NCBI GenBank assembly: GCA_902628525.1
Contig: CACOMZ010000002.1
Span: forward strand, 29,372 to 93,371
DNA: 64,000 nt
DNA from: an uncultured Pelagibacteraceae bacterium
Lineage (GTDB): Bacteria > Pseudomonadota > Alphaproteobacteria > Pelagibacterales > Pelagibacteraceae
Reading direction: 5' to 3'
Shown: positions 52,075 to 60,847 of the stretch, in pieces
How positions within the stretch are numbered: the stretch's first letter is position 1
Layout: each line of letters starts with the position of its first letter
The notes under the pieces: model-generated
Told to the model about the DNA's origin: nothing
Seen by the model: only the letters and a program-made list of their open reading frames with translations
The model's database searches: none
Position numbers and translations under genes: made by a program

Positions 52075-52742
52075 AAGAATTAAGAAATATTAAGAATATC
52101 TTGTTTGATTGTGATGGTGTTCTTTATGCTGATCTTGAAGGGGTATTTGGACAGGTCAGTAGAAAAATGACTCAATACATATCAAAAAAACTAAATGTAG
52201 ATTTAAAAGAAGCAAAGGAGTTGCAAACAAATTATTTTCACAAATATAACACTAGTCTAAATGGTTTAATGATACACCATAATATTCCCCCAAGAGAGTT
52301 TTTAGACTATGTACATGATATAAATTTAGATTTTTTAGAAAAAGATAAAATTTTAAGAAAAGAGTTAGAAAAAATTAATCTTAAAAAATTTGTATTTACT
52401 AATGGTAGCAGAGAACATGTTAAAAATATTACAACTCAATTAGGAATTGATGACCAATTTGATGGTGTATTTGACATTGTAGATGCTGAATATAGTCCAA
52501 AACCTGCAGCAAAAGCATTTGATCTAATGGTTAGAAAGTTTAAAATCAATCCAACTGAAACAGTCTATATTGAGGATATTGCAAAAAACTTATCAATTGG
52601 AAAAGAAAGAGGAGCAAAAACAGTTTGGTTAATCAATGATGAATACTGGGGTAAAAAAGAGTCTGATAAAGAATATATTGATTACAAAATAGAAAATCTT
52701 TCTTTATTTTTAAAAGAAATAAGGTTATTAAAAAACTCATAA
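52071..52742 (+). CDS. HAD-family pyrimidine 5'-nucleotidase-like phosphatase
   Basis: Predicted nucleotide monophosphatase of 223 residues, related to the SDT1/TIGR01993 family. HAD motif I is LFDCDGVLY (two Asp), motif II FTNGS, the lysine is in YSPKPAAKAFDLM, and motif IV is VYIEDIAKNL. Cap region after motif I reads YFHKYNTSLNGLM, typical of the group. It lies between argB and dapD, a common alphaproteobacterial order. Substrate is inferred. Confidence 0.85.
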   Translation: MKELRNIKNILFDCDGVLYADLEGVFGQVSRKMTQYISKKLNVDLKEAKELQTNYFHKYNTSLNGLMIHHNIPPREFLDYVHDINLDFLEKDKILRKELEKINLKKFVFTNGSREHVKNITTQLGIDDQFDGVFDIVDAEYSPKPAAKAFDLMVRKFKINPTETVYIEDIAKNLSIGKERGAKTVWLINDEYWGKKESDKEYIDYKIENLSLFLKEIRLLKNS

Positions 52743-52746
52743 AATT

Positions 52747-53574
52747 ATGAGTATTGAAAATATTATAAATGAAGCTTGGGATAACAAAGACCAAGTAAAT
52801 CAAAATTCGGATAAGTCTTTGAAAGATGCTGTAAATCAAATTATAGAGGATTTAGACACCGGAAGAGCAAGAATAGCAGAAAAGATTAAAGGTGAATGGG
52901 TTACACATCAACATCTTAAAAAAGCTATCATGTTAAGTTTTAGGATGTATCCAATGGAAAATTTAAACGGTCCGTATAGTAGCTGGTACGATAAAGCTCA
53001 TTTGCTTAAAGGAAAAACAGCTGGATGGACAAAAGAAGATCATGAAAAAGCTGGTTTTAGAATGGTACCTAACTCACCTGTTAGAAAAGGTTCATTTGTT
53101 GGTAAGAATGCAGTTTTAATGCCATGTTATGTAAACATTGGAGCATATATTGATGAAGGTACTATGATGGATACATTTAGTCGTGCAGGAAGTTGTTGTC
53201 AGATTGGAAAAAATTGTCATATCTCTGCTGGAACCGGAGTTGGAGGTGTATTGGAACCTGCTCAAGCATTACCAACAATTATAGAAGATAATGTTTTCTT
53301 AGGTGCAATGTCCGAGGTGGTAGAGGGTGTAATAGTTGGAGAAGGATCTGTTTTGAGTATGGGAATGTATATTGGACAATCAACAAAAATTGTTAATAGA
53401 AAAACTGGAGAAATAACTTATGGAAAAATTCCACCTTATTCTGTTGTTGTTCCAGGATCTTTGCCGGATAAAAATAATCTACAAGCGCCGTCTTTGTATT
53501 GTGCAGTAATAATTAAACAAGTTGACGAAAAGACAAGATCAAAAACATCTGTTAATGATCTATTAAGAGAATAA
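52747..53574 (+). CDS. dapD: Tetrahydrodipicolinate N-succinyltransferase
   Basis: Succinylates tetrahydrodipicolinate in the DAP/lysine branch. The 275-residue protein has hexapeptide left-handed beta helix repeats (VGKNAVLMPCYVNIGAYIDEG, IGKNCHISAGTGVGGVLEP, VGEGSVLSMGMYIGQ). MVPNSPVRKGSFV lies just before the helix. dapE follows within 5 nt, so the two succinylase-pathway genes are paired. Confidence 0.96.
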   Translation: MSIENIINEAWDNKDQVNQNSDKSLKDAVNQIIEDLDTGRARIAEKIKGEWVTHQHLKKAIMLSFRMYPMENLNGPYSSWYDKAHLLKGKTAGWTKEDHEKAGFRMVPNSPVRKGSFVGKNAVLMPCYVNIGAYIDEGTMMDTFSRAGSCCQIGKNCHISAGTGVGGVLEPAQALPTIIEDNVFLGAMSEVVEGVIVGEGSVLSMGMYIGQSTKIVNRKTGEITYGKIPPYSVVVPGSLPDKNNLQAPSLYCAVIIKQVDEKTRSKTSVNDLLRE

Positions 53575-53578
53575 ATTA

Positions 53579-54721
53579 ATGAAAACTTATGATGAAATAA
53601 AATTAGCTCAGCAGCTAATAAGATTTCCTACGATCAAAACAGAAGATAAGGGTATAATAAAATTCTTATCAAAAAAATTAACTGCTATTGGTTTTAAATG
53701 TACAATAATAAAATCAAAAGGAAGTGGATCAAAACCAGCTCTTAATCTATACGCGAGATATGGTAAATCAAAGCCTCATATTATGTATTTAGGTCATACG
53801 GATGTTGTTACAAATCTTGATAACTGGAAAATTCCACCTTTTAAAGCCATTGTAAGCAAAGGATATCTTAATGGGAGAGGAGCTCAAGATATGAAAGGTA
53901 GTATAGCTTGCTGGATAAGTGCAGTAAGTAATTTTGTAAGACACAATAAATTTAAGGGATCTATTTCAATAACTATTTCTGCGGATGAAGAAACTACAGG
54001 ATTTGGTTGTCCAGCAATAATGAAGTACATAAGAAAAAAAGGTGAAAAAATTGATTTTTCTGTAGTTGGAGAACCATCTTCAAACAAATCTGTTGGTGAT
54101 GAAATAAGAATTGGAAGACGAGGTTCTATGAATGGAGTTATCACTGTATATGGAAAAAGCGGTCACTCTGCATTTTATGGCTCTTACATCAATCCTTGTA
54201 CTGCTTTAGCTAAAATAATTACTAAATTAAAAAGTTCTCCTTTAGATAATGGGACTAAATACATGCCGCCATCTAATCTAGAATTTACTAAAATGAATGT
54301 CGAAAATTTATCAGAAAATGTTGTTCCTCAAACAGCAAGCGCAAAATTTAATTTAAGATTTAATACTAAATATAAATCAACTACTTTAAAGAAGAAACTA
54401 AATAAAATAATTCATTCAGTTGCAAAAAAACAAAAATGTAGGACTAAAATAGAATACAGAGTAAGTGGTGAGGCTTTTTATACAGAACCAAATAAAGATA
54501 TTCTTATGGTAAAAAGTATTGTCAAAAAAGTAACTGGACTTTCAGCTAAATTAAACTGTAGAGGTGGAACTAGTGATAGTCGGTTTTTAGGATCAATACC
54601 AAGACTAGAACTTGGATTAAGAAACAACAGTATTCACCAAGTCAATGAAAGATCATCAATTTCAGATTTAAAAAAATTAACTTTAATATATTCAAATATA
54701 TTAAAAAATTACTTTAAGTGA
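53579..54721 (+). CDS. dapE: Succinyl-diaminopimelate desuccinylase
   Basis: Dinuclear zinc hydrolase that releases LL-DAP. The 380-residue protein has metal motifs MYLGHTDVV, GRGAQDMKGSIACW, SADEETTGFG and VGEPSSNKSVGDEI, and the closing LELGLRNNSIHQVNE. Its stop overlaps the GTG of the deacetylase gene (GTGA), suggesting co-translation. Confidence 0.95.
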   Translation: MKTYDEIKLAQQLIRFPTIKTEDKGIIKFLSKKLTAIGFKCTIIKSKGSGSKPALNLYARYGKSKPHIMYLGHTDVVTNLDNWKIPPFKAIVSKGYLNGRGAQDMKGSIACWISAVSNFVRHNKFKGSISITISADEETTGFGCPAIMKYIRKKGEKIDFSVVGEPSSNKSVGDEIRIGRRGSMNGVITVYGKSGHSAFYGSYINPCTALAKIITKLKSSPLDNGTKYMPPSNLEFTKMNVENLSENVVPQTASAKFNLRFNTKYKSTTLKKKLNKIIHSVAKKQKCRTKIEYRVSGEAFYTEPNKDILMVKSIVKKVTGLSAKLNCRGGTSDSRFLGSIPRLELGLRNNSIHQVNERSSISDLKKLTLIYSNILKNYFK

Positions 54722-55641
54722 GTACCTGTATAATAACTTCAGATACATTTATCAATCATTTAACAGGAGATGGTCATCCTGAACGACCTGAAAGAATCAA
54801 AGCTATAAATGAAAAATTAAAAAAAAGAAAAGATCTAATTTGGGAAAAACCAAAAAAATTTGATCCAATTATATTAAAAAAAGCACATGATGAAAGTTAT
54901 GTAGACATGATTCAAAAAAGCTTTCCAAAAGAGGGATTAAAATTATTAGATGGTGATACTTTAATTTCACCAGGCAGTGAAAAAGCAATAATTGATGCAG
55001 TAGGGTGCGTAATTCAAGCAATTGAAGGTGTGGAGAATAAAATATTCAAAAATGCTTTTGTACCTGTTCGTCCTCCTGGTCATCATGCAGAAAAAAATAA
55101 AGCTATGGGTTTTTGTATTTACAATAATTGTGCGGTAGGAGCTCATTACCTAATCGAAAAATTTAAATATAAAAAAATAGCTATATGGGACCCAGATATT
55201 CACCATGGAAATGGACATCAAAGTATTTTTTGGAATAATAAAAATGTTCTATATTTATCAACTCATCAATATCCATTTTATCCAGGAACTGGTGGTGAAG
55301 ATGAAAAAGGTAATCATAATAATATTTTTAACGTACCTCTTCCAGCAGGAACAAGTTCTGAACAATATCTTAAAGCTCATGATCGAGTCATAAAAAGACT
55401 GATTAAATTTGAGCCAGAATTTTTATTAATTAGCATGGGATTTGATATGCATAAGAATGACGGTTTAGGGCAATTTAGACTAGATTCTAAAGATTTTTAT
55501 GAAATTACAAAAAGAACCTTGGCTGCTACTGACAAGTTCACTAGAGGTAAGGTGGTATCTGTTCTTGAAGGTGGGTACGACTTAAATGCTTTAGCTGAAA
55601 GTGCAAATGAACATGTAAACGCACTTATAGAATTCAATTGA
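54718..55641 (+). CDS. Histone deacetylase superfamily deacylase
   Basis: Zinc-dependent deacylase of the HDAC / acetoin-utilisation / acetylpolyamine amidohydrolase superfamily, 307 residues. It starts at GTG inside the dapE stop. Motifs are RPPGHHAEKNKAMGFC with the catalytic His pair, WDPDIHHGNGHQSIFW (Asp and His zinc ligands), SMGFDMHKND (third zinc ligand) and VLEGGYDL with the catalytic Tyr. All residues are present, so it should be active. The substrate is unknown: acetyl-lysine proteins and acetylpolyamines are both possible. A SET-domain gene follows after 30 nt. Confidence 0.9.
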   Translation: MSTCIITSDTFINHLTGDGHPERPERIKAINEKLKKRKDLIWEKPKKFDPIILKKAHDESYVDMIQKSFPKEGLKLLDGDTLISPGSEKAIIDAVGCVIQAIEGVENKIFKNAFVPVRPPGHHAEKNKAMGFCIYNNCAVGAHYLIEKFKYKKIAIWDPDIHHGNGHQSIFWNNKNVLYLSTHQYPFYPGTGGEDEKGNHNNIFNVPLPAGTSSEQYLKAHDRVIKRLIKFEPEFLLISMGFDMHKNDGLGQFRLDSKDFYEITKRTLAATDKFTRGKVVSVLEGGYDLNALAESANEHVNALIEFN

Positions 55642-55671
55642 TTAATATCTGGTTCGTTGTAAATCACTCAC

Positions 55672-56160
55672 ATGAAATTATATAAAATTAAAAAGTCTGG
55701 AATTGATAATAATGGTAGAGGACTTTATGCTACGTGTGATATTAAAGAAGGAACTAAAATAATTGATTACGTTGGAAAACTAATAACAAAAAAACAAACG
55801 CAAGATTCTAATAAGTACGATAATAGTAAACCGATATATTTATTTACAATAAATAAGAGATACGATTTGGATGGAGATTTTCCATGGAATACCGCAGGTT
55901 TAATTAATCACTCTTGTGATAATAATTGTGATTACGATGGTAAAGGTCTAAAAATTTGGGTCAAAGCAATCAAGGACATAAAAAAAGGTGAGGAGTTTAC
56001 TTGCGACTATGGCTTCGGATTTGATGAGAATTACAAACAATTTAAATGTAAATGTAAATCAAAAAACTGTTGTGGTTATATTGTAAGAGCAGAGTCTAGA
56101 TGGCGAATAAATAAAAAATTTGCAATGAGTAACAAAAAAAATTTAATAGATAACTCTTAA
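55672..56160 (+). CDS. SET domain protein-lysine methyltransferase
   Basis: SAM-dependent methyltransferase fold of 162 residues. Motifs in order are GRGLYATCDIKEGT, a YVG turn, LINHSCDNNCDY (the NHS-C SAM/knot motif), GEEFTCDYGFGF (catalytic Tyr) and a post-SET zinc cluster CKCKSKNCCGYI. This is a complete SET/post-SET unit of a type seen in scattered bacteria. Substrate is unknown; ribosomal or nucleoid proteins are guesses. It shares its last 18 nt with convergent truA and sits beside an HDAC-type gene. Confidence 0.88.
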   Translation: MKLYKIKKSGIDNNGRGLYATCDIKEGTKIIDYVGKLITKKQTQDSNKYDNSKPIYLFTINKRYDLDGDFPWNTAGLINHSCDNNCDYDGKGLKIWVKAIKDIKKGEEFTCDYGFGFDENYKQFKCKCKSKNCCGYIVRAESRWRINKKFAMSNKKNLIDNS

Positions 56161-56883
56161 TAAAAATAAACCACTAGGTGGTGCTGGAGGAGCACATAGT
56201 GTTCTTTTTTTTGACTTAAATCTTTTTTCAAAAGTTTTTAAATCCCATTTATTTTCACCTAAATATTTTAAACAACCAACCATAGATCTAACCTGATGTT
56301 GTAAAAATGATTGAGAACTAAATTGAAATTCAATTTTATTTTTTGAGGATTTAATTTTTATTGATTTGATTGTTTTCACTGGACTTTTTGCATTACAGCT
56401 TGAAGATCTAAATGTTGAATAATCATGAGTTCCTAATAATTTTTTTGCACCCTTTTTAATTATTTCTAAATTTAAAGGCCTTCGAACATGCCAAGATCTA
56501 TTTTTTTCAATTATAGGTTGGCTTATTTGATTATAAATAATGTATTTATAAATTCTTTGTTTTGCTGAAAATCTGGCATGAAATTTATTGTTTTTTTTTT
56601 TAATATTTTTAATTGCAATATCCTCTAAATTTAAAAAATGATTTATAGATTTCAAAAACTTAATTGTGTCAATTATTTTATTTTTACAATCAAAGTGTGC
56701 AGATTGCTCAAATGCATGAACACCTGCATCTGTTCTACCTTGACCATGTAAAATAATTTTTTCCTTTAATAATTTTGATAATTTTTCTTGAATTAATCCC
56801 TGAATAGTTAGACCTTTTTTTTGAGCCTGCCATCCTCTGAAGTTTGTTCCTAAGTACTCAATAAGTATTTGGTACCTATTCAT
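56143..56883 (-). CDS. truA: tRNA pseudouridine synthase A
   Basis: Makes pseudouridine at positions 38-40 of the anticodon arm. The 246-residue protein has the catalytic Asp in HGQGRTDAGVHAFEQSAHF and typical FRGWQAQKKGLTIQG and SFLQHQVRSMVGCL blocks. It overlaps fmt by 1 nt and belongs to def-fmt-truA, a conserved alphaproteobacterial trio. Confidence 0.96.
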   Translation of the reverse strand: MNRYQILIEYLGTNFRGWQAQKKGLTIQGLIQEKLSKLLKEKIILHGQGRTDAGVHAFEQSAHFDCKNKIIDTIKFLKSINHFLNLEDIAIKNIKKKNNKFHARFSAKQRIYKYIIYNQISQPIIEKNRSWHVRRPLNLEIIKKGAKKLLGTHDYSTFRSSSCNAKSPVKTIKSIKIKSSKNKIEFQFSSQSFLQHQVRSMVGCLKYLGENKWDLKTFEKRFKSKKRTLCAPPAPPSGLFLLRVIY

Positions 56884-57806
56884 TATAAAAATGAACCCTT
56901 TTTAATTTGTGTTCCTAATACAAATTCACCAATATTTTGAGGCTTTTTTCCTTGTCTTTGTATTTCTTTAATCTTTATTGATTTTTTATCTCCACATGAA
57001 ATTTCTAAGTAATTAGATATAACCTCACCAGGGTTTCCTTGTGCTTGTCCAATGTCTGCTTTTAAAATTTTATATCTCTCACCATTAAACATAAAATAAG
57101 CTCCAGGAGCTGGATAAAGTCCATTGATTTTGCCGATTATAATTTTAGCTTCTTCTTTCCAATTTATTTGTCCCTCTAACTTTTGAATTTTTGAAGCATA
57201 AGTAGCCAATGAATGATCTTGTTCTATAAAGTTAGCCTTATCCTCATATATATCATCTATGTTATCTAGAATTTTTTCTGCAGCTAAACTTGATAGCTTT
57301 TCACTTACATCCTGGGCATTTAAATTATTTTCTAAATTAATTTTATAAATATTACATACTGGTCCTGTGTCCAGTTGCTCCCCTATTTTCATAATACTAA
57401 TTCCTGTTTCTTTATCTAAATTCATAATTGATCTTTGAATTGGAGCGGCACCTCTCCACTTTGGAAGAATAGATGCGTGTATATTTATAAATCCTTTTTT
57501 AGTTAAGTTTAAAAATTCTTTGGGAATAATTTGACCATAGGCGACTACAATTGCTAAATCCGCATCTAGTGATTTAAAATATTCTAATTCTTTTTTATTT
57601 TCTTTTAGGGAGTTTGGGTATCTAAATTCTAAATTTAAGGTTTCAGAAATCTTTTGTATTGGAGATTTATTAATTTTTTGGCCTCTTTGAGATTTTTGTG
57701 GTGGTTGAGTATAAACACATTCAATTGGGTATCCATTTTGGTACAAAGATTTTAATATAGGAACAGAAAACATTGGGGTTCCCATAAAAATAATCTTTTT
57801 GACCAT
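56883..57806 (-). CDS. fmt: Methionyl-tRNA formyltransferase
   Basis: Formylates initiator Met-tRNA. The 307-residue protein has IIFMGTPMFSVPIL, the folate and catalytic region FINIHASILPKWRGAAPIQRSI with Asn-His, and GISIMKIGEQLDTGPV with the catalytic Asp. The C-terminal tRNA-binding domain is present (GLYPAPGAYFMF). It lies 2 nt after def. Confidence 0.96.
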   Translation of the reverse strand: MVKKIIFMGTPMFSVPILKSLYQNGYPIECVYTQPPQKSQRGQKINKSPIQKISETLNLEFRYPNSLKENKKELEYFKSLDADLAIVVAYGQIIPKEFLNLTKKGFINIHASILPKWRGAAPIQRSIMNLDKETGISIMKIGEQLDTGPVCNIYKINLENNLNAQDVSEKLSSLAAEKILDNIDDIYEDKANFIEQDHSLATYASKIQKLEGQINWKEEAKIIIGKINGLYPAPGAYFMFNGERYKILKADIGQAQGNPGEVISNYLEISCGDKKSIKIKEIQRQGKKPQNIGEFVLGTQIKKGSFL

Positions 57807-57808
57807 TT

Positions 57809-58333
57809 CTAAACTATTACTCTATTAAGATTTTTTTTATCTTTCGAAATTTTTTTTATTATTATATCTCTTTTTAATTTTGACAAATGATCAATAATAA
57901 GTTTTCCATCTAGATGATTAATTTCATGTTGAAGACAAGTAGATAATAAGCCATCACACTTGATATATTTTAATTTTCCTTCAAGATTAATATATTCAAC
58001 ATCACAAAGTTTTGGTCTTTCAATTTCAATAAAAGTATCTGGGATAGATAAACACCCTTCCTCATAAACTGACTTCTCATCACTAATTTTTTTAATTACT
58101 GGATTAATAAAACACATTGGATTTTTTTTTTCTTCCTTTGTGGAAACATCAATTACTAATATCCTTTTTAAGATACCAACTTGAACAGCTGCAAGACCAA
58201 TCCCATTAGAATTGTACATAGTCTCAAATAAATCCTTAACTAACCTTTTTTCGTTATCACCAACTTTTTCTATTGGATCCGAGGTTTTTTTTAAAAGCTC
58301 ATCAGGAACAGTTATAATTGGTTTAACACTCAT
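57809..58333 (-). CDS. def: Peptide deformylase
   Basis: Metal hydrolase removing the N-formyl group from new proteins. The 174-residue protein has the three family motifs GIGLAAVQVG, EGCLSIP (with Cys ligand) and the HEINHLDG helix (QHEINHLDGKLI, HExxH). It pairs with fmt and truA in one operon. The start is 24 nt downstream of the end of an unknown secreted-protein gene on the same strand. Confidence 0.96.
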   Translation of the reverse strand: MSVKPIITVPDELLKKTSDPIEKVGDNEKRLVKDLFETMYNSNGIGLAAVQVGILKRILVIDVSTKEEKKNPMCFINPVIKKISDEKSVYEEGCLSIPDTFIEIERPKLCDVEYINLEGKLKYIKCDGLLSTCLQHEINHLDGKLIIDHLSKLKRDIIIKKISKDKKNLNRVIV

Positions 58334-58356
58334 GTACCAAATAGATAAACTAATTT

Positions 58357-60120
58357 TTAGACTTTTAAAGGAAGAACTTTTAATAAAAGTTTATTTCTAA
58401 TAGTATCTGCGTTTATATGATTTAAAGTGTTTATAATTAAATAAACTTTTTCATCATTAATATTTTCAATTTTTTCAGTTCCAATCTCCTCTATGACTCT
58501 TAATAATGCAGTTCCAATCTCTTTATTTTCAATCATTTTTTGAATATCCAAAGGCATATCGGGTCTTTTTTTGAGGTATAGATCATCATAATTTTTAGAT
58601 ATATTTATACCATCAGATTTAAGTGCTTCCAAAAAAATAATATCTTTCATACTTAAAATATATTCCTGATCATTTTTAATTTTCATTAAAAACTTTTCTA
58701 GGTCCTGTTCAATTTTTGATTTGTCATAATCCCCATTAAAGTAATTGACTAATTTAGACTGATGCAAGATTTTACTATTAAATTTAATTTTGCCTGCATC
58801 TATATCATCGTTTAAATTTTGATAATAAAATGTCGTATAATTAGATGGTACTTCGGCAAAATCAATTTGTTTTAAAAAGCTTGATAACTGTAAATCAAAG
58901 GCATCTCCGATTTTTTCATTTTCAAAAGAATTCTTTAAAATTTTCATCAACTCTAATTTTAATTTTGGTTCCTCAGATAACAATAATCTTTGATAAAGCA
59001 ATGCTCTTCCCTCTATTGATGATAAAGATTTGTAAACCTCTTTTGCATTAAGCATTTGATCTATACTAAATTGAAATTTTTTATAGAATTCAAACAAATC
59101 TTCCTCTAAATAAATTTTGTCATGAACAGCTTTTTCAATAATTGATATTCTATCTAAGTCTGAAGTTTCTAAATCTTGAATTTTGTATAATAAATTTGAT
59201 GCAGAAAGATACCTCCAAATAAATGTCGGTGTTTCATTATTTGGCTCAAAAGAAAATTCTGGGTTAGTTCTGTGTGCTAAATGAAAATCCAAAATAGAAT
59301 TTACTGAGACCTCATTATCAACTTCTTCTATATATCCAAATAAGTAATTAATTTTGTTCTCAAAATAATCATCATTAAAACCCATTTCTTTTTTTAAATC
59401 TAATATGAGTTGTGCCTCTTCATTTTTACCATAATTGATCAAGCAATATAAATTAAATTTAGATAAATAATCGTCTTGTAATGCTTCTGAGTTTTTTAAA
59501 AAAACTTCACATGCTTTCTTAATATTGGATTCAGCTAAATAACTATCAACCAAATGTTTTGAAAGAATAGGGTATTCATTTATAATTTGATTTTTAATTA
59601 AATATTCTTCAATTAAGTTTAATTTTGTATTTTTTGTTAACCATTCTGATTTTAAGCTAATAAACTCTTGCTCTGTAATATTTTTATTAGGATAATAAGC
59701 ATTAGTAAGTAAAGAAATTTCTATTATTTCTAATGCATCCCTGGAAAGTTTTAAATTTTGTATATTTTTAAAAAAAGTCTTTAGATTTATTCCATCTGAA
59801 TTTGACCACATATTGATACTTAAACCATAATCTTGTGGGTCATATAAACCTACAATTTTAATATTTGAAGAAGAAAAATCTTCATCTAATTTTATACTCT
59901 CACTAGCTTTATTATCTTGTGATTGATAAATGCTGCTTTGCTCAATTTTTTCTTGATTATCTGTAAGTTTGGGATTTTCGATTACAAGTTCATTATCCTC
60001 TTCTTTATCTAAATTCCAAATATCAATTGGTTTTTCCTCAGCTAAAACTTGTGAAAATAAAAAGCTGGAGGAAATCAGAACAATTAAAAAAAATTTATTT
60101 AATGATTTTAAAATTTTCAT
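58357..60120 (-). CDS. Secreted helical protein of unknown function, 587 residues
   Basis: Not recognised. An N-terminal signal peptide (about residues 1-27, hydrophobic FFLIVLISSSFLFSQ with a likely cleavage after VLA) is followed by an acidic low-complexity stretch to about residue 85. After that comes a long helix-rich region without catalytic motif. Repeated patterns such as SKHLVDSYLAESNIKKACEVFLKN suggest TPR-like helical repeats from about 190 to 460. Export to the periplasm is likely. It overlaps the end of a small membrane-protein gene by 26 nt, and def follows downstream. Confidence 0.75.
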   Translation of the reverse strand: MKILKSLNKFFLIVLISSSFLFSQVLAEEKPIDIWNLDKEEDNELVIENPKLTDNQEKIEQSSIYQSQDNKASESIKLDEDFSSSNIKIVGLYDPQDYGLSINMWSNSDGINLKTFFKNIQNLKLSRDALEIIEISLLTNAYYPNKNITEQEFISLKSEWLTKNTKLNLIEEYLIKNQIINEYPILSKHLVDSYLAESNIKKACEVFLKNSEALQDDYLSKFNLYCLINYGKNEEAQLILDLKKEMGFNDDYFENKINYLFGYIEEVDNEVSVNSILDFHLAHRTNPEFSFEPNNETPTFIWRYLSASNLLYKIQDLETSDLDRISIIEKAVHDKIYLEEDLFEFYKKFQFSIDQMLNAKEVYKSLSSIEGRALLYQRLLLSEEPKLKLELMKILKNSFENEKIGDAFDLQLSSFLKQIDFAEVPSNYTTFYYQNLNDDIDAGKIKFNSKILHQSKLVNYFNGDYDKSKIEQDLEKFLMKIKNDQEYILSMKDIIFLEALKSDGINISKNYDDLYLKKRPDMPLDIQKMIENKEIGTALLRVIEEIGTEKIENINDEKVYLIINTLNHINADTIRNKLLLKVLPLKV

Positions 60121-60277
60121 TAGGAATAGTTTTCTCTATTTCTTTTTTAGGTGCTGGAAAATCGATAGTATTTATAAAAAAAACAATTATAGCAATTATC
60201 CCTAATCCAATAATTGATTTAAGTATAATTCTTTTCGTATTTGCGCTCCCTGAACTTGTATTTTTTGTAAATTGCAT
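60095..60277 (-). CDS. Small single-span membrane protein, 60 residues
   Basis: Unknown. It has a polar Ser/Thr/Asn-rich start, one membrane segment (IIGLGIIAIIVFFINTI, about residues 22-40) and a charged tail (PAPKKEIEKTIPNENF). It precedes and overlaps the secreted 587-residue protein by 26 nt on the same strand and is divergent from aroK. The coherent membrane-protein composition and overlap argue for a real gene and a functional pair, but no homologue is known to me. Confidence 0.6.
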   Translation of the reverse strand: MQFTKNTSSGSANTKRIILKSIIGLGIIAIIVFFINTIDFPAPKKEIEKTIPNENFKIIK

Positions 60278-60334
60278 ATAGTTTTAGTTAATTTCAAATT
60301 AAGACATATTTATGTTTTTTCAATAAAGAAACAG

Positions 60335-60847
60335 ATGAAATCAAAAGAAAACCTTGTTTTTTTAGGCATGATGGGATCCGGTAAAAGCTCCATTGGGTCT
60401 CTAGTTGCAAAAAAACTAAAATTTAATTTCATAGATATAGATAATGAGATTGAAAATAATTTAAAAAAAACAATAAAAAAAATTTTCGAAGAAAAAGGAG
60501 AAAATTATTTTAGAAAAATTGAGGAACAAATTACATTAAAAAAACTTCGATTACATAATACAGTTATTTCACTTGGCGGTGGGGGATTTATAAATAAACA
60601 TATTAGAAAGGAAATTTTAAAAAACCATTTATCGTTTTGGCTTAATTGGGATAAAAAAATATTATTAAGTAGAATAAAAAATAGTAAAAAAAGACCCTTA
60701 ACTATTAATGCCTCTGATTATGACTTAATAGAATTGATAGAAAAAAGGTATGGTATTTACGCAAAAGCTTTGTATGAAATAAAATGTGATGATCTAACAA
60801 AAAATGAAATAGTTGATAAAGTTGTAGAGATATATGAAACAAATTAA
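60335..60847 (+). CDS. aroK: Shikimate kinase
   Basis: Phosphorylates shikimate. The ATG at 60335 (MKSKENLVFLGMMGSGKSSIG) is chosen over the track start at 60272 because family homology starts here, giving 170 residues. Walker A is GMMGSGKSS, the shikimate site is FIDIDNEIE and ISLGGGGF, and the RPLT motif (KKRPLTINA) is in the lid. It overlaps aroB by 14 nt; aroK-aroB is a conserved pair. Confidence 0.95.
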   Translation: MKSKENLVFLGMMGSGKSSIGSLVAKKLKFNFIDIDNEIENNLKKTIKKIFEEKGENYFRKIEEQITLKKLRLHNTVISLGGGGFINKHIRKEILKNHLSFWLNWDKKILLSRIKNSKKRPLTINASDYDLIELIEKRYGIYAKALYEIKCDDLTKNEIVDKVVEIYETN

